NCBI GenBank assembly: GCA_947247005.1
Contig: OX365945.1
Location: 11,414,501 to 11,478,500, forward strand
Direction: 5' to 3'
DNA length: 64,000 nt
DNA from: Spisula solida
Taxonomy: Eukaryota > Mollusca > Bivalvia > Venerida > Mactridae
The number at the start of each line of letters is the position of its first letter. Position 1 is the first letter of the stretch. Below, one piece after another: positions 31,965-45,300 of the stretch. A program made the translations under genes and the position numbers. The notes below the pieces were generated by a model that saw nothing but the letters and a program-made list of their open reading frames with translations, searched no databases and had not been told where the DNA came from.

Positions 31965-32491
31965 TCGACATTACAACTTAAAACCCGTTTTCCGGGATTA
32001 CGGAATTAATTGAGCGACAGTGTGCGAGATATTCCGAATGTACGTCAGGGGGGAAACGGATATAGCGTATAGAGCAACTAGGTACAAAAATCGCGATTAT
32101 TTAAGCCAAATGATAAGAATTTGTAAAAAGTCTTACTAGAAAACAATGACAACACAATTTTACGACCTCGCTGATAATATTTTCGCCTAAATGATATGTT
32201 TAACTTGAAAAATGCGTATTTTTTATCGACATCGGTATCGAGCCACGGAAGCGGCCGTGTATAATAAAATGCAATATTTCAAATATAAAGCATTTTTTAG
32301 GATAATTCTTGCTAAAGTTTAAAAACAAAGATGTTTAATGATAATGTGTAATAATTATTTTATTTGTTTTCATGTTTAAACGTTGAAAAAAGAATAATTA
32401 TATACACTCCCGCTATACCGCTTATTGCTCGCTAACCCCCTGACCGTGAAATTTCGGTTCCGGAAAAACGGGTTTTATTGAGTAATGTCGA
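31965..32491. mobile_element. MITE, 527 bp, TA target duplication
   Basis: Left end TCGACATTACAACTTAAAAC at 31965 and opposite-strand right end TCGACATTACTCAATAAAAC at 32491, each continuing into CCGTTTTTCCGG-like sequence. The inverted repeats are about 37 bp and TA flanks them (31963-31964, 32492-32493). There is no coding capacity. Confidence 0.75.
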
Positions 32492-32499
32492 TATCGAGA

Positions 32500-34300
32500 A
32501 TAGACATTAACACTGAATGGTAATTCTCCTTATATGACTCTGGAGACCAAAAGAAACTGTATATGTTGTTAATTTTATCAAGGGAAACAACCAACACTTA
32601 GTTTACCCGCTGATTATAAAAAAATCCGAAAAATAATTTACGGAGCGAAGTGCCGGGTACGAATTTTGTTGAGTACGAACGTCGGGAAATGGTACGAAAG
32701 AGTTGAGTATGAAACGTTAGCGAAGAATTTATCCAACGATAAAACGATCTAAACTCGTGTTTTATACTCTTTTAAATCGAGTTGCGTGTATATTTTTATC
32801 GTAGGGACGGGTTTTAAGGATAATTTTGTAGTTCTTTTTAAGAATTTCGACTTGCCCGGACCGACATACGTCAGCCATCTTTTTGCGTAAGATAACCTAT
32901 TTTCGTTCAAGAAAAATTTGAAATCTTGTAACAACCGGTTTGATTAGTCTGGTTAAAGACATTCTTACAAAATGCATCTTTTTGGGGATTTTTTTTTTGA
33001 AATCGTAAACCATCGAGAACAAGTAACGTGCCCCTCCATGGACTTTTTACTTAAGGCAATCCAATATACCTGCTCGCTCAAGCTCGCAGGTAATGATGGG
33101 CGGGAAGAAATAGTGTCGGTATGAGTCTGTTCTGCAGTATGGCACCATGTATCTAGCAGAGTTGTTGATTGCAGTTGAGGTGCGGTAGTGGGGTGAGAAA
33201 TATGTGTCGACCAGGCAGTATATGATGCGACAAACCACGGTGACTTTGGTGTACTGTCTTCGTAGTTGCAAGGATTGACATCCAAGTTGGTTCATCATGT
33301 TGCTGGTGCTACTGGTGGTATGGTAGTCCCCTGTGACTTTCACATAATCCTTTCAAGGCAACGCGAAATTTGTATCTGTATTTATTTTAATTGACTTATC
33401 ATCATTTGTATAAAATTCTAATTTCTATTATTTTGTTTTAGGTTCGTTTTCGCGCTTGTATTCGTCTATATCATCGAATAATTAAAAACGTATTTTGTAC
33501 CTACGCCCTCATGTTATTGCTTCAACCCAATAGACCTGCGACAAACGTAAAGACATTTCCGGCACAGCGTTATGTACCTTACAACCACACAAAGCAAGTG
33601 GTGAAGCATCATGTTCAAAGCATAGTGGAGTAGAAGATATTGAATATATTGAGTATAAGAATATTTCCAAAGCACTACATGGAAAGTCAAATGGCTATAT
33701 CATAAGGGTGTTGGAATTAATATATAACGTTACTCCACAAAAACATCTTAGGTCTCAAAACGACTCGGTTCTTCTAGTTGTGCCCAGGATGAAGACTGAT
33801 AGACTCGTGCGTTGATCGATGGTCTATGTTACAGCACCGAACCTTGGAATACCCGGGCCAGCTGTTGATATGTATCCTACTTTTCGTTGAAAGGTTACAT
33901 TTTCTCCTTTGGCTGGCGAAGTGTAGAAATAGGAAAAGAAAAAAATACTTACGCTTTTTAGTTTCCAATGGTGAAGATTTCGTCTTGGATCTGTAGCCTT
34001 TAATGACGTCATTTGAAGCCACGTGGTATTGCACAAACATGGGATCCGACGATCAGAGGTCAACATTAATGATACGAGTATAACGCCTTAACACGAACTG
34101 TAATTACATACCTGAACACATAGCAAACTAGAAAGCACACGTTTGTTTTATTAATTTTATTCAAATACGGATTTTCATAGGAAAATGTTGAAAAATACAA
34201 AGCTTTGCTATCAGTATCTAAATATACATGTAGATGGCAGGTTTACACAACTATGTCACCATAGCAACGATAATATCAAAAAGCTAACATACTGGTTTCA
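32500..34300. other. Gene-free stretch with repeat remnants
   Basis: No exon is recognised. Sequence at 33972-34041 ('cgtcttggatctgtagcc ... gccacgtggtattgcac') is a diverged right end of the 'TGTAGCAATACAA' family. Overlapping open frames at 33047-33343 match no domain I know. Confidence 0.4.
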
Positions 34301-34309
34301 CAAACACAG

Positions 34310-34753
34310 TGTAGCAATACAACGTGACTTTTGACTACAGGTCCAAGACAAATTTGCTTCGCTACGCAACCAAAAATAGGTAAGTATTTTATTTCTTCAC
34401 CGATTTCCATGAACTATACATTATGCTTTAGGGAAAATTATTTGCTTTCCATGAAATATAAGATCGTTTTTAGCAGATTGGCCGTTTTTTCCAGCTCCCT
34501 GTGAAACCTGTTTTAAGCCTCTTTTTCAAAGGTTTCGCATAGTGCTGGGCTAAACGGCACAACTACTGAAATAGATATTATATTTAATGGAAAGCAAATA
34601 AGTTTTCCCTTAACGTGGTGTATATTGAATAAAAATCGACGAAGAAATAAACTACTATATGATAATACATGTATTTATAATACAATTGCTGTTTTCAAAT
34701 TGAAGCAAATTCCGTCTTGGACCCGTAGCCATGGGTCACGTTGTATTGCTACA
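34310..34753. mobile_element. Inverted-repeat element, 444 bp ('TGTAGCAATACAA' family)
   Basis: The ends are TGTAGCAATACAACGTGACT at 34310 and, reversed, TGTAGCAATACAACGTGACC at 34753. Weaker pairing continues for about 55 bp through the shared 'tccaagac' and 'ttgcttc' words. No target duplication is obvious. Confidence 0.65.
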
Positions 34754-36203
34754 TTGAAACACCTTGAATACATATACCACCGTAAAGATACATTTACAAT
34801 ATAATACATAAAAATAATATGTCTATATATGTATATACATGTATACAGTCGAACCCTGTCTAAAGCAAACCAATCCAGGGGTACACCAACCAAATCCCTC
34901 ACACACGAGAACGAATCACAGAGACATGTATCTAGAAATGGAGCATTCTGAATTTGCTATTATCATGGAGAAAAGTACTGTGATAGGACTAGGTATTTTG
35001 TACCAGGTATTCCGGTAAGTTGAATACTAGTAGCTCATGTACGAATAATGTGGGCGTGGCCTGTTTTCGCAGCATGTGGAGAAGTTGCCGGTTCCTTGAG
35101 GTCGGTATAAGTTAGTACTGGTTAGGATACACATACTCACTGAATATCTAAAATAAAAATGTGTTTAGATCTTTGGGATACAGTCCAGAAAAACTGGTTA
35201 GGTGAATCAGACACCATATATAACTAAAAAGAGGTTGGGACGGATAAAACATAATAAAAAGATATAAATTTGATAAATTCACAAACAACACCAACAAAAA
35301 GCATTGACGACTGAGGAATTCAAAATGTAGCACAAGTGTCCATGTTACTAAGTTTGAAATCTTTCATAAACTGTATCATACAAAATTAATGATTAAATCA
35401 TATAAACTAACTTGGATTCGACAATACAAACAACACTCCATATTTTAAAAATACACGCAACACATTGCCTGAATTAAATACATAACACAACACGCACAAC
35501 AAGAGAAATTAACAACAAACTACGTCAAACCCTTCACAGCGGTTACCTCCCCTTATTAGTTCATATTACAATCACAACATCTCGGCGGCTGGCTATTTCT
35601 GAACACGGTTTTGAAATTTGAAAACAAAATAACTGTGGTTATCAGAATGGGTTCACCATCCAGTTTACGGAAAAACCACAAAACGGACATGCTAATTATA
35701 CTACAAAGGGAGATAATCGCTGCGAGTGGTTCGTATCAGTTATATGCAATTACCCGGAGACAGGATCTCTATAATGTTATATGTTCACAAGTCATACTGT
35801 CCGTGATTCCTAGCTGCACCAGACTTGTCAATGAATAAGATGGATACCTCACATTGTCTGGTGAAAAATGAAAACAACAGCACATCGACCGTTCGTGAAT
35901 AACGGTAGTATTCACGATCACCGTAAACAGAATGGTCATACCACGTGGTGTGACGCCATTGTTTTATCACGAGAGTTTTGTTTTATTTTCAGAGAAAGAA
36001 ATGGAAGTTTATAAAGTGGTCAACCACTTGGCAGATATTTTAATAACCAACACTAACCGCTAAACCTAGGATACTTCTTAACAAGATCAGCTCTATCCTC
36101 ATCTCCGACATTGCTGATATGACGTCATAGACCACGTGATAAAAATCGACCACCATATCTGCTTTGTTTCACAGTTAATACAGTTCAATCCATGCAAGCT
36201 GCT
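34754..36203. other. Gene-free stretch downstream of the receptor gene
   Basis: A/T-rich sequence. A possible AATAAA for the receptor transcript lies at 35987-35982 on the - strand. A 'cagtcgaaccctgtctaaagc' end at 34845-34865 resembles pogo-type termini found elsewhere in the window. The open frame at 35611-35838 is unrecognised. Confidence 0.4.
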
Positions 36204-36320
36204 TTATACTTGGGTGGCTCCACCCCTCTTTTCTTCCTGTGATAACAACTTCTCGCTTGTGGCCGTGTTTAACTCGCCAGTAGACTCTTTGTGCACGGGT
36301 TTCTCATCCTCGTCAGCGCG
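36204..36320 (-). CDS. Glutamate-receptor-like gene, exon 7 (cytoplasmic tail)
   Basis: 38 codons, [20 protein letters not shown] to GGATQV, with stop TAA at 36206-36204. It is hydrophilic and charged, as expected for the tail. The acceptor is TATTATATACAG. The final -TQV resembles a class I PDZ-binding C-terminus (x-S/T-x-hydrophobic), noted as inference. Confidence 0.8.
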   Translation of the reverse strand, partial: RADEDEKPVHKESTGELNTATSEKLLSQEEKRGGATQV

Positions 36321-39300
36321 CTGTATATAATACAATACATGCAATTATAAGTACTTCACAGCAACGGTAATAAAGAAAAATTCTTTAATTGTCTTAGTGC
36401 GTATAACAGAATCTGCCCAGGCCAGGAATCGAATACGCATAATCTGGGTGAAGTCTAAAGTGCTACCAATTGCGCTAACCGGGCAGGTTACGGTTAAGAT
36501 GATATAACATACGGAAGATACTTTCGGAGACTATTTTCTTTTGCCCTTTTCACCCAGACCGACGACTTTTTCAATCATATGCATGAACATATTCGGACAT
36601 GAGGGCACTTAGCTCTGTCACTACCCTTTAAAGAAAAACATGTATTATTTACAAGGAGACGTAAAGACCTGGGAATAAATACGGCATGGAATCGAACCAG
36701 TAACATTCTGTTAGTTCTTGCTAGCCTCTAGAAAACGGCCATTATAGTATCATAATCAATCAAAATTATACTAGTATATGTAATAAATATTATCAATCTA
36801 GCATTTTGTAAATAGCTTCTATAATTACCAAATATGGATGATTCTGAACTTGCGGGAAGTATATATGAGCAATTCTTAAACTTAAGTTAATTAAAATACT
36901 TTGTGAATACAAGCATTGGAGTCATACCGCATCTAGTGTTCAACAAGAAATATAATACACCGGATACTTACCGTCTCCGCCCATTTATAGACACAAGATT
37001 CCACTATAGTGACAAAGCATCCCAGAATGATACCGACAACAAGGATCATCAGGGCCGCAGAGAATGTGCCAAGGTCGAGCGCATAGAAATTGGAGAGGTG
37101 AATATCCTGATCTTGACTCGCCCGGACCACGTTAGATGATGAACATTTAGGCTTTAACCATTTATTCTCAAGGTAATGGATATCCCCTGATTCATGGAGC
37201 TTCATCAACATCGCACTAAGCGGAGCTTTTAAAACTGAATCTTTCTGAACGGCCAATGAACCAACTGCTAGACGATAGTCGACCTTGATCATGAACAAGT
37301 TGCAAGGTAACTGATGAGCAGCGTACTTCGCCGTCGGGGTTTGTACAATGGCAGCAAAATCAGTATAACGTTGATTACGAATGTATGTGATAAGCTCGTC
37401 CATTGATTCAAAGTCTGTATCATTTGTTCTGCTTTTAACGATTTTGGCATAAATTTGTTTATCGGTAACTGAGTTAGAATATTTAAAGTTGCTTTCAGTA
37501 GCCCCACCAGGAATAATACCGACTCTCATGTCTTCATTGTCTGCAAGATCTCTACAAATATGTAATAAACATGTTGAAAACACTAGAGTAAGGTATGTAT
37601 GTAATATCGAGTATCTAGTTTTGAATCTTAACACAGTTTGTAATTGGCCAATAGATTGACCTTACTAAAGTTTCAGGCAGAATTTTTCAGTTACATATTT
37701 GTAACTTCTTTGTCTCAGACTTATCTTTTACTACTCCTTGCCACGCCTTTTTATCTGACAATGCCCGATGACCGACCGACTTCCGTCTTTCCCCTGGCCG
37801 ATTATTCAAATTGTACACCGGCCGATCATCGGAATGGAATTTTGACACATATAACCTACCGACAAGGTAACCCCGTGTTTAAAGGGACTGCCTCACATAT
37901 TGGTGTATTGCAAAAATAAAATAAAAATTGTCAAATATTCGCGCAATTTTGGTATAGTTGCCTGTATATCCCATAAACAACCACACTGACATCTAAAATA
38001 ACTTGAGAAACTTCGGCATTTTGAAGTTATTTAGTATTTTTACGTCAAAAATTCTAAAGGGTATTAATACCCTATAGAATTAACACTACTTTTATTTAAA
38101 TTGCCTGAAATTTGCTCGCATTTGATGAAAACGAATAGAAAAACGAACCAAATACCTCACTGATGTTTACGCTGTAGTTTGTTGATGTTACAATTCAATC
38201 ATGTGTGAATTACATAATCCACAAAGCATGTTGGAAGGTAACTTAGCGATTTTTTTCGAGAAAAAAAAACTCAGTGGGCGATATGAAGAGTCGTTAAAAT
38301 TGCTTATCTGCTCCAAATTTTTCATAAAGCAACTGTCAGTGGCTTTCTATTACATCAATACTTTGTTAGGTTGGAAAATCACGATATTAAATTTGTTTGG
38401 CCCAATCTGTGAGGCAGCACCTTTAAGTTCGTAATCTTTATAATAATGTACTGGTTTTCTTGTTGTCAATTGAGCACGCGAAACCAGAATTGTCAATAGG
38501 AGCAGCGTCACAAATCTGGTCACGTGATTCAAATAAATGAAATAATACGTACTTTAAATCCCTAATCTTTGAGAATCCCTTCACAGCGGAAAGCTCCCTT
38601 CCAAATCGTAGATAATTGGTGAGACTGGCAGTGTACGCTAGCAGGAATATAACAACAAAAGCCCACCATGACGTCACGAGAATACGTGCACCTACTGAAC
38701 GTGGAGCTCGTACATACCCTGCAATGGAACATCAATCACGTGACATCAACTTCCGGTATCAATTTTCATTTCACATTTTAAACGTAAACGCAATTTACTT
38801 CCTACTACATCGATTGGTTTAAGTACAATGAAAACAATCATGTAAAATCTCTTCATCGGCGATAACATCAATCGATAATTGTTGGGTTTTCAGCGTTCAA
38901 AACTGGTATAACTCATAGCACCTCCCTTTCAATGGTCGTATTGACAGCGCTTTATATTATGAAAGTAATAGGTTTATGGTGTTGTTAAAGTAACTGATTG
39001 GACAGAATATCCTCTAGGGTGAATATATGTGTAAATGGATAAGTATCGACGTTGTAGCAACGTTAAATGTCGCATCGTCGCTAAATGTCGCACTTGACGT
39101 TAAATGTCGCAAGGCTGACGCTGAATATCGCAACCGACGCTAAATGTCGCAATCCTCCCTGACGCTTAATGTCGTGGAGTCATCAGGAGCTACCGGGAGG
39201 AATGGTCATGATTTCAACAGAATCGAAATATGGAGTCAAAACTGGGTTACAACCGGGGCTACATCTAGGCTCTACCGCGATGTTGCATTCCGGTATCAGT

Positions 39301-42300
39301 ACGGATTATTCCGGTGTATCCACGGTGTATCCCGGTTCTGAGCTGACAGCAGAGCCCTAGTATCACTGTGCCGGTTTTGCATCCCCAGTTTGTACCGCTG
39401 TATGAACCTTCAGTTTTGACTCCTTATTTCGATTCTGTTGAAATCTTGACCATTCCTCCCGGGAGCTCCTTATGACTCCACGAGGCTTTAAACATTTTAA
39501 AACAACCGGACCTCTTTTGCCAGTTTGATAAGAGTATCACGGTTCACCATGGTTCGTCTTGCCGATCCAGTGTTGTTACGGTTGTACCGCGGTTCACCGA
39601 ACCGGGTATACCGAGTAAGATTCGGTTAGTCCCGGTAAACCTAAAGGGGTTCGACACATAAACATGCAGTGATTAAAAACTGTTTTCAATTTTTTTTTTA
39701 TTTCTATTGTGTATATTTCATACAATATTCATGTACACAGGAGAACAAAAAAATAAATATTTTTTGAAAAAAGTTTTTAATCACTGCAGGCTTATGTGTT
39801 GGGTAAACCCCTAAAACTGTGAATATGTCTTGACTAAAACTAGAACAGTAATACTAAAAAAGAGTGTTAATAAAGGATTGCGACATTTAGCGTTAATGTT
39901 GCGACATTTAGCGTCAGGGGGAAATGCGACATTTAGCGTCGGTTGCGACATTTAGCGTCAGCCTTGCGACATTTAATGTCAAGTGAGACATTTAGCGTCG
40001 ATGCCACATTTAACGTTGCTACAGACGTCTTACCTTGCCACATCAGTGTACTGATGACAAACCAGAAAGAATTCATGCACGTGAAAGATTCCGCTTCACG
40101 AACACTGGCTTCCCGGTCCTTGTACATGTTTCTCCATTCATAAGGATTGTAATGAGCGATGATATATAACACTGTGCCGGTAACCAGCATAGCCAGAATT
40201 GTAATAAGCCACACAGAGAACTCGAGCGGTTCCAGTAATCTTGCCAACCGCTCAGTCAAAGATGGTTTGTCGTTGGTTGGTTTTTTCATCAATATGGAAG
40301 CCTGGTGTGTTTCGAGCGGGTACAGAAAATCAACAGCTTCAGAACGATGTGATGTTAATGTTAAAATACCAGCAATATCGACCGTCTGAAATTAACCAAT
40401 ACATTCGTGGTCAAACATAGAAATTACAGTCCCCGTTTTATTTCCGGTACATACGTATTGGTAGGTTACCTTCCAACCACACTGATTTAAAACAAGAGGG
40501 TCATTGGCCCTATAGCGCTCACCTGATGACTAGCAGTTTAGGCAGAATCAGTTTTTGTTATGATGTGCCAATTACGATCTGATATTTATATTTGATTTAG
40601 ATTTTATAGAGACACACTTTGTGGTCTGGTTTAATAAAGATGAGGTAAACATGTGACTTCTAGAGTATAAACAAGTTTTTTCTTCGATGTTACCTGGCGA
40701 CGTAGTCGTTTACCCCAGATGACTCAATATCAAACTTGACCTAGATTTTACAGAGAAAAACAATGCACCAGGTTTCATTAAGATAAGGCAAAAACGTGAC
40801 CTCTATAGTGCTAACAAGGGTTGTCTTTGACGTGACCTAATTTTTGACCCAGATGACAGTTTCGTACTTGACATAGATTTCAAAGAGACAAACATGGTGA
40901 CCAATAAGCTAAATAATGTGACCTTTAGAGTGTTAACAATGTTTTTTCTTCAATGTGACCTAGTGACCTAGTTTTAGACCCCAGATGACCTAGTTACAAA
41001 CTTGACCAAGATTTCATAGAGACAAACATTGTAACCAAGTTTAAAAAAAGATTAAGTGAAAATTGTGACCTCTAGATTGGTAACAGTCCAATTGTTGACG
41101 GCGCACGACGGACGACGGACAAAAGGGCGATCACAATAGCTCACCTTGAGCATTTCGTGCTCAGGCGAGCTAAAAACAACAACTTATTTGGTCAAATATA
41201 AGCACCATCATTCAAAACGGAACATTACAACACGCCTATTGTTTTGCTGCATACTAAAATCATCGCATTGGTATGGTGATCCAATTATATTATCTATGTA
41301 ATTGTTATAATGCTACATTCTTATACCATCGCATTGGTATGGTGACCCAATTATATTATCTATGCAATTGTTGTAATGCTACATTCTAATACCATCGCAT
41401 TGGTATGGTGACCCAATTATACTGTCTATGCAATTGTTATAATGCTACATACTAATACCATCGCATTGGTATGGTGACCCAATTATATTATCTATGCAAT
41501 TGTTGTAATGCTACATACTTATACCATCGCATTGGTATGGTGACCCAATTATATTATCTATGCAATTGTTGTAATGCTACATACTTATACCATCGCATTG
41601 GTATGGTGACCCAATTATATTATCTATGCAATTGTTGTAATGCTACATACTTATACCATCGCATTGGTATGGTGACCCAATTATATTATCTATGCAATTG
41701 TTATAATGCTACATACTAATACCATCGCATTGGTATGGTGACCCAATTATATTATCTATGCAATTGTTGTAATGCTACATACTTATACCATCGCATTGGT
41801 ATGGTGACCCAATTATATTATCTATGCAATTGTTGTAATGCTACATACTTATACCATCGCATTGGTATGGTGACCCAATTATATTATCTATGCAATTGTT
41901 GTAATGCTACATACTTATACCATCGCATTGGTATGGTGACCCAATAGTACCATCTTTGCAATCGTTATAATGCTGCATACTTATACCATCGCATTGGTAT
42001 GGTGACCCAATTATATTATCTATGCAATCGTTATAATGCTACATACTTATACCATCGTATTGGTATGGTGACCCAATAGTACCATCTTTGCAATCGTTAT
42101 AATGCTACATACTTATACCATCGCATTGGTATGGTGACCCAATTATACTGTCTATGCAATTGTTATAATGCTACATACTTATACCATCGCATTGGTATGG
42201 TGACCCAATTATACTGTCTATGCAATTGTTGTAATGCTACATACTTATACCATCGCATTGGTATGGTGTCCCAATTATACTGTCTATGCAATTGTTATAA

Positions 42301-45300
42301 TGCTACATACTAATACCATCGCATTGGTATGGTTACCCAATTATACTGTCTATGCAATTGTTATAATGCTACATACTAATACCATCGCATTGGTGTGGTG
42401 TCAGCATTGTGTTCTATCAGTGTCTGTATAGTATAACAAAGATAGACTACACTGTCGTAATAAGTCATACATGTATAGATATATAAATGTACGTGTATCT
42501 CGAATATAAAACTGCTATTCCACTAATATAGGGGAGCGTAATTTGCATTATTAATTAATTTGATTTGCATGACTTTTATGTAATCAATACAAATGCATCA
42601 ACAAATTTCCAAAAAATAAAAATAATCACATGCCTTTAATTGCAAATGCAAATCCCATTCGGTCACTTTTGAATCCAACAGTCATTAATATATCAAATAC
42701 CATTATTTTCTTTGCAAATAGTCAGTACGTTACTACTTCATTGTTCATTGTTGAGCATCGTATGGAAGATTGATTCATATTGTCCAATGAGTTTCATCGT
42801 AAAATACTAGTAAAGTCTTTATTATCATTTATTATGTGTATTATTATCATTATTATTAATATATTTGACGAGTCCATGTTTAGGACATGTTGAGGTGACT
42901 TAGGTGATTTTAGGTGACTTACCCCATCCACGACGTCTTTCATCATACCGTCCCATGAACCGTTAGGAAGTAGTCTCCCATATCTCTCTGTCACTGTTAT
43001 GTCATATTTTAGTCCTAACAAGTTCAGCAAATCAGGTACGAATCCTTCATAGTCGCCATTATCGTTCTCAAACAAATATGGCCGATTCTGAAAGTAAACA
43101 AATTCTTCATGTACGTACGAATTCGAAATTCATCCAGTTATTAAAACCACAGACGTAGTTCACCATTCACAAGTATAGTCGACACCCATTTACTCGAGTT
43201 CTTCGGGGAAGGTACATTGATCGTCTTAACTAAAATTCAACGTAAACACAGGGAGGTCGAACTATAGGCACATGGTTTCAAATGATTTGATTGTACCCTT
43301 TATACAGAGAAGGTTGTGATGCGGCCATGTTTAGCCACAATGGATATGACGGCTAAACATGGCGGCTGTCCAACCTTCCTTTTATATACTAGTAGTATAT
43401 ACTCAAGTTGAAACCATAATTTGAAACCATGTGCCTATGGGTCGAACCGGACTTAGCAATCGTGAAAGCTCGGCCATTTCCGTTTGTCTCCGGCAAATAA
43501 CTATTGCAATGCATAAAGGTCGAGGTGATCAGAATGCGGACTTAGAAGGACATATAAAGAAAACGAAAAAAACGACCCAGACTAGTTCAAAATGACGTGA
43601 GTGTTCTCGAACTTAATGTTTCTGAATCTACGCGTAGTTTGTTATGAACTCCAAGCCTAATTCTGAATTCTTGTGTCTTCAATGTCGACATTTACATCGA
43701 CGGTGGAATGCATCATCTACTTTTTGTCAGAACATATCAGCCGAATACCGTACATATACATGGCTTATCTGAACAGTCAGTGAATATACAGCGAAGCGGC
43801 CAATGTGTTGATGTTTTTTCCTGAAGAATAGGATATACAAATTACATGTACTAGATTATTATATGGTTCTCCCTCATATAAACGATATGCCAATAAAATG
43901 TTTCAAAACAAAAAACAGCCTATGATGTCTGTCAAAATCGATACCGGAGATTTTTATTTTATTTTTGTTGTTGTGGAAAAATGAAAATACAAGGAAATGA
44001 AAACAGATTATCAAGATTAATGTATGCACATGAACATGGATAGTGTTTTGAGTCATATATATTAAAATATCAGGTTTCTGTGATATATGTTTACCATATA
44101 CATGTACATGTAGTAACCTCACAAGAGTCAGAACATTGGGCGTCTACAAAACAAAGGGAGACAACCTCGTATGACTGGTGTATTGTAATGTTCCAAGGGA
44201 GATCACTCCATGTACGATAGTAAATAAATACTAGAGAAAGAGATATTCAACACTTTATGTTATTACACAGGTAAAACAATATATACTGGGTAGGGCTGAA
44301 TAATGAAATGTATAAAACACTAAGCTCAGTGCAACATAACATTCGTTGAATAACCGACATCTTGATAACATACTTCATATGATTCTGGCACTGAAAATAT
44401 AACCACTTGCTACAGTCCAGTTAGGATATTGTGAGAGTGACGTTGTCGTTTATTAGTACACAAAAACATACAATCATTGTTTGAATCGGTAGAGCGAAGT
44501 AGTATTGTAGTTTAGCATTAACAGTATAGCTGTCAGTATAAGACTTTATACGAGTCAATTTCAAAATTCGAAGGTTTTTTGCCACCCCAACTTCTTAAAT
44601 ATTTTTTGTCAAATATAATGGTTTTAATTGTACAATGTTATTGTGCAAACTCTTCTTGGACATTTATTTATAGTTTCCACCCTTATTTAAGACAATACAT
44701 GTATATATGTTTTTCAACTTCAAACTTAAAGTCACTTTAGTAAATTGTCTTTGGTGTAACGATCAGGAAATTTAACAAAAAATCCTTTAAACAAACTGAA
44801 TTCAGCTGATTTTCAAGTACATAGTAACGAACATACTCATATCTAAATAAATTTTACTGAAATTGTAAATTGAATGAGTCACATGAAATTGTATAGCAAT
44901 ACAATTCACCAATATCAAATCTGAACATTTTCTACTACTTTGTATTGTATATATTACAAACAAAACAGTTTTGTTTATTTTTTTCTTTCATATATGTAGC
45001 ATTTTCTGCAGGCTATCTTTGAGATACATCTATTGTAAAGACTGTTTTCATTTCAATTACATCATAGAACCTGATTTACATTGTTACACCATGGACATTG
45101 TTACACCATGGACAGATATGTTACACCACAGACAGATATGTTACAACAATTTTAGAAATAAACTTAAGATAAAAGGTATTGCAGACTGGTGTGGTGTATT
45201 TAGTGCTACCCAATATCTCTATGCAAAAACAGAAAGGATGTCATGTGTTAACAGTCTCGTCGATTTCCTTAAAAATTGTCCATGGTGTAACAGCTATATT

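Noticed and set aside
41261..42410. CRISPR-like array
   Set aside because: Units are direct tandem copies without unique spacers, in a eukaryotic gene intron.
41471..42431. Repeat peptides over the 66-bp satellite
   Set aside because: The period is a multiple of three, so a stop-free unit gives a long frame. It lies inside a receptor intron with no start, splice or domain evidence.
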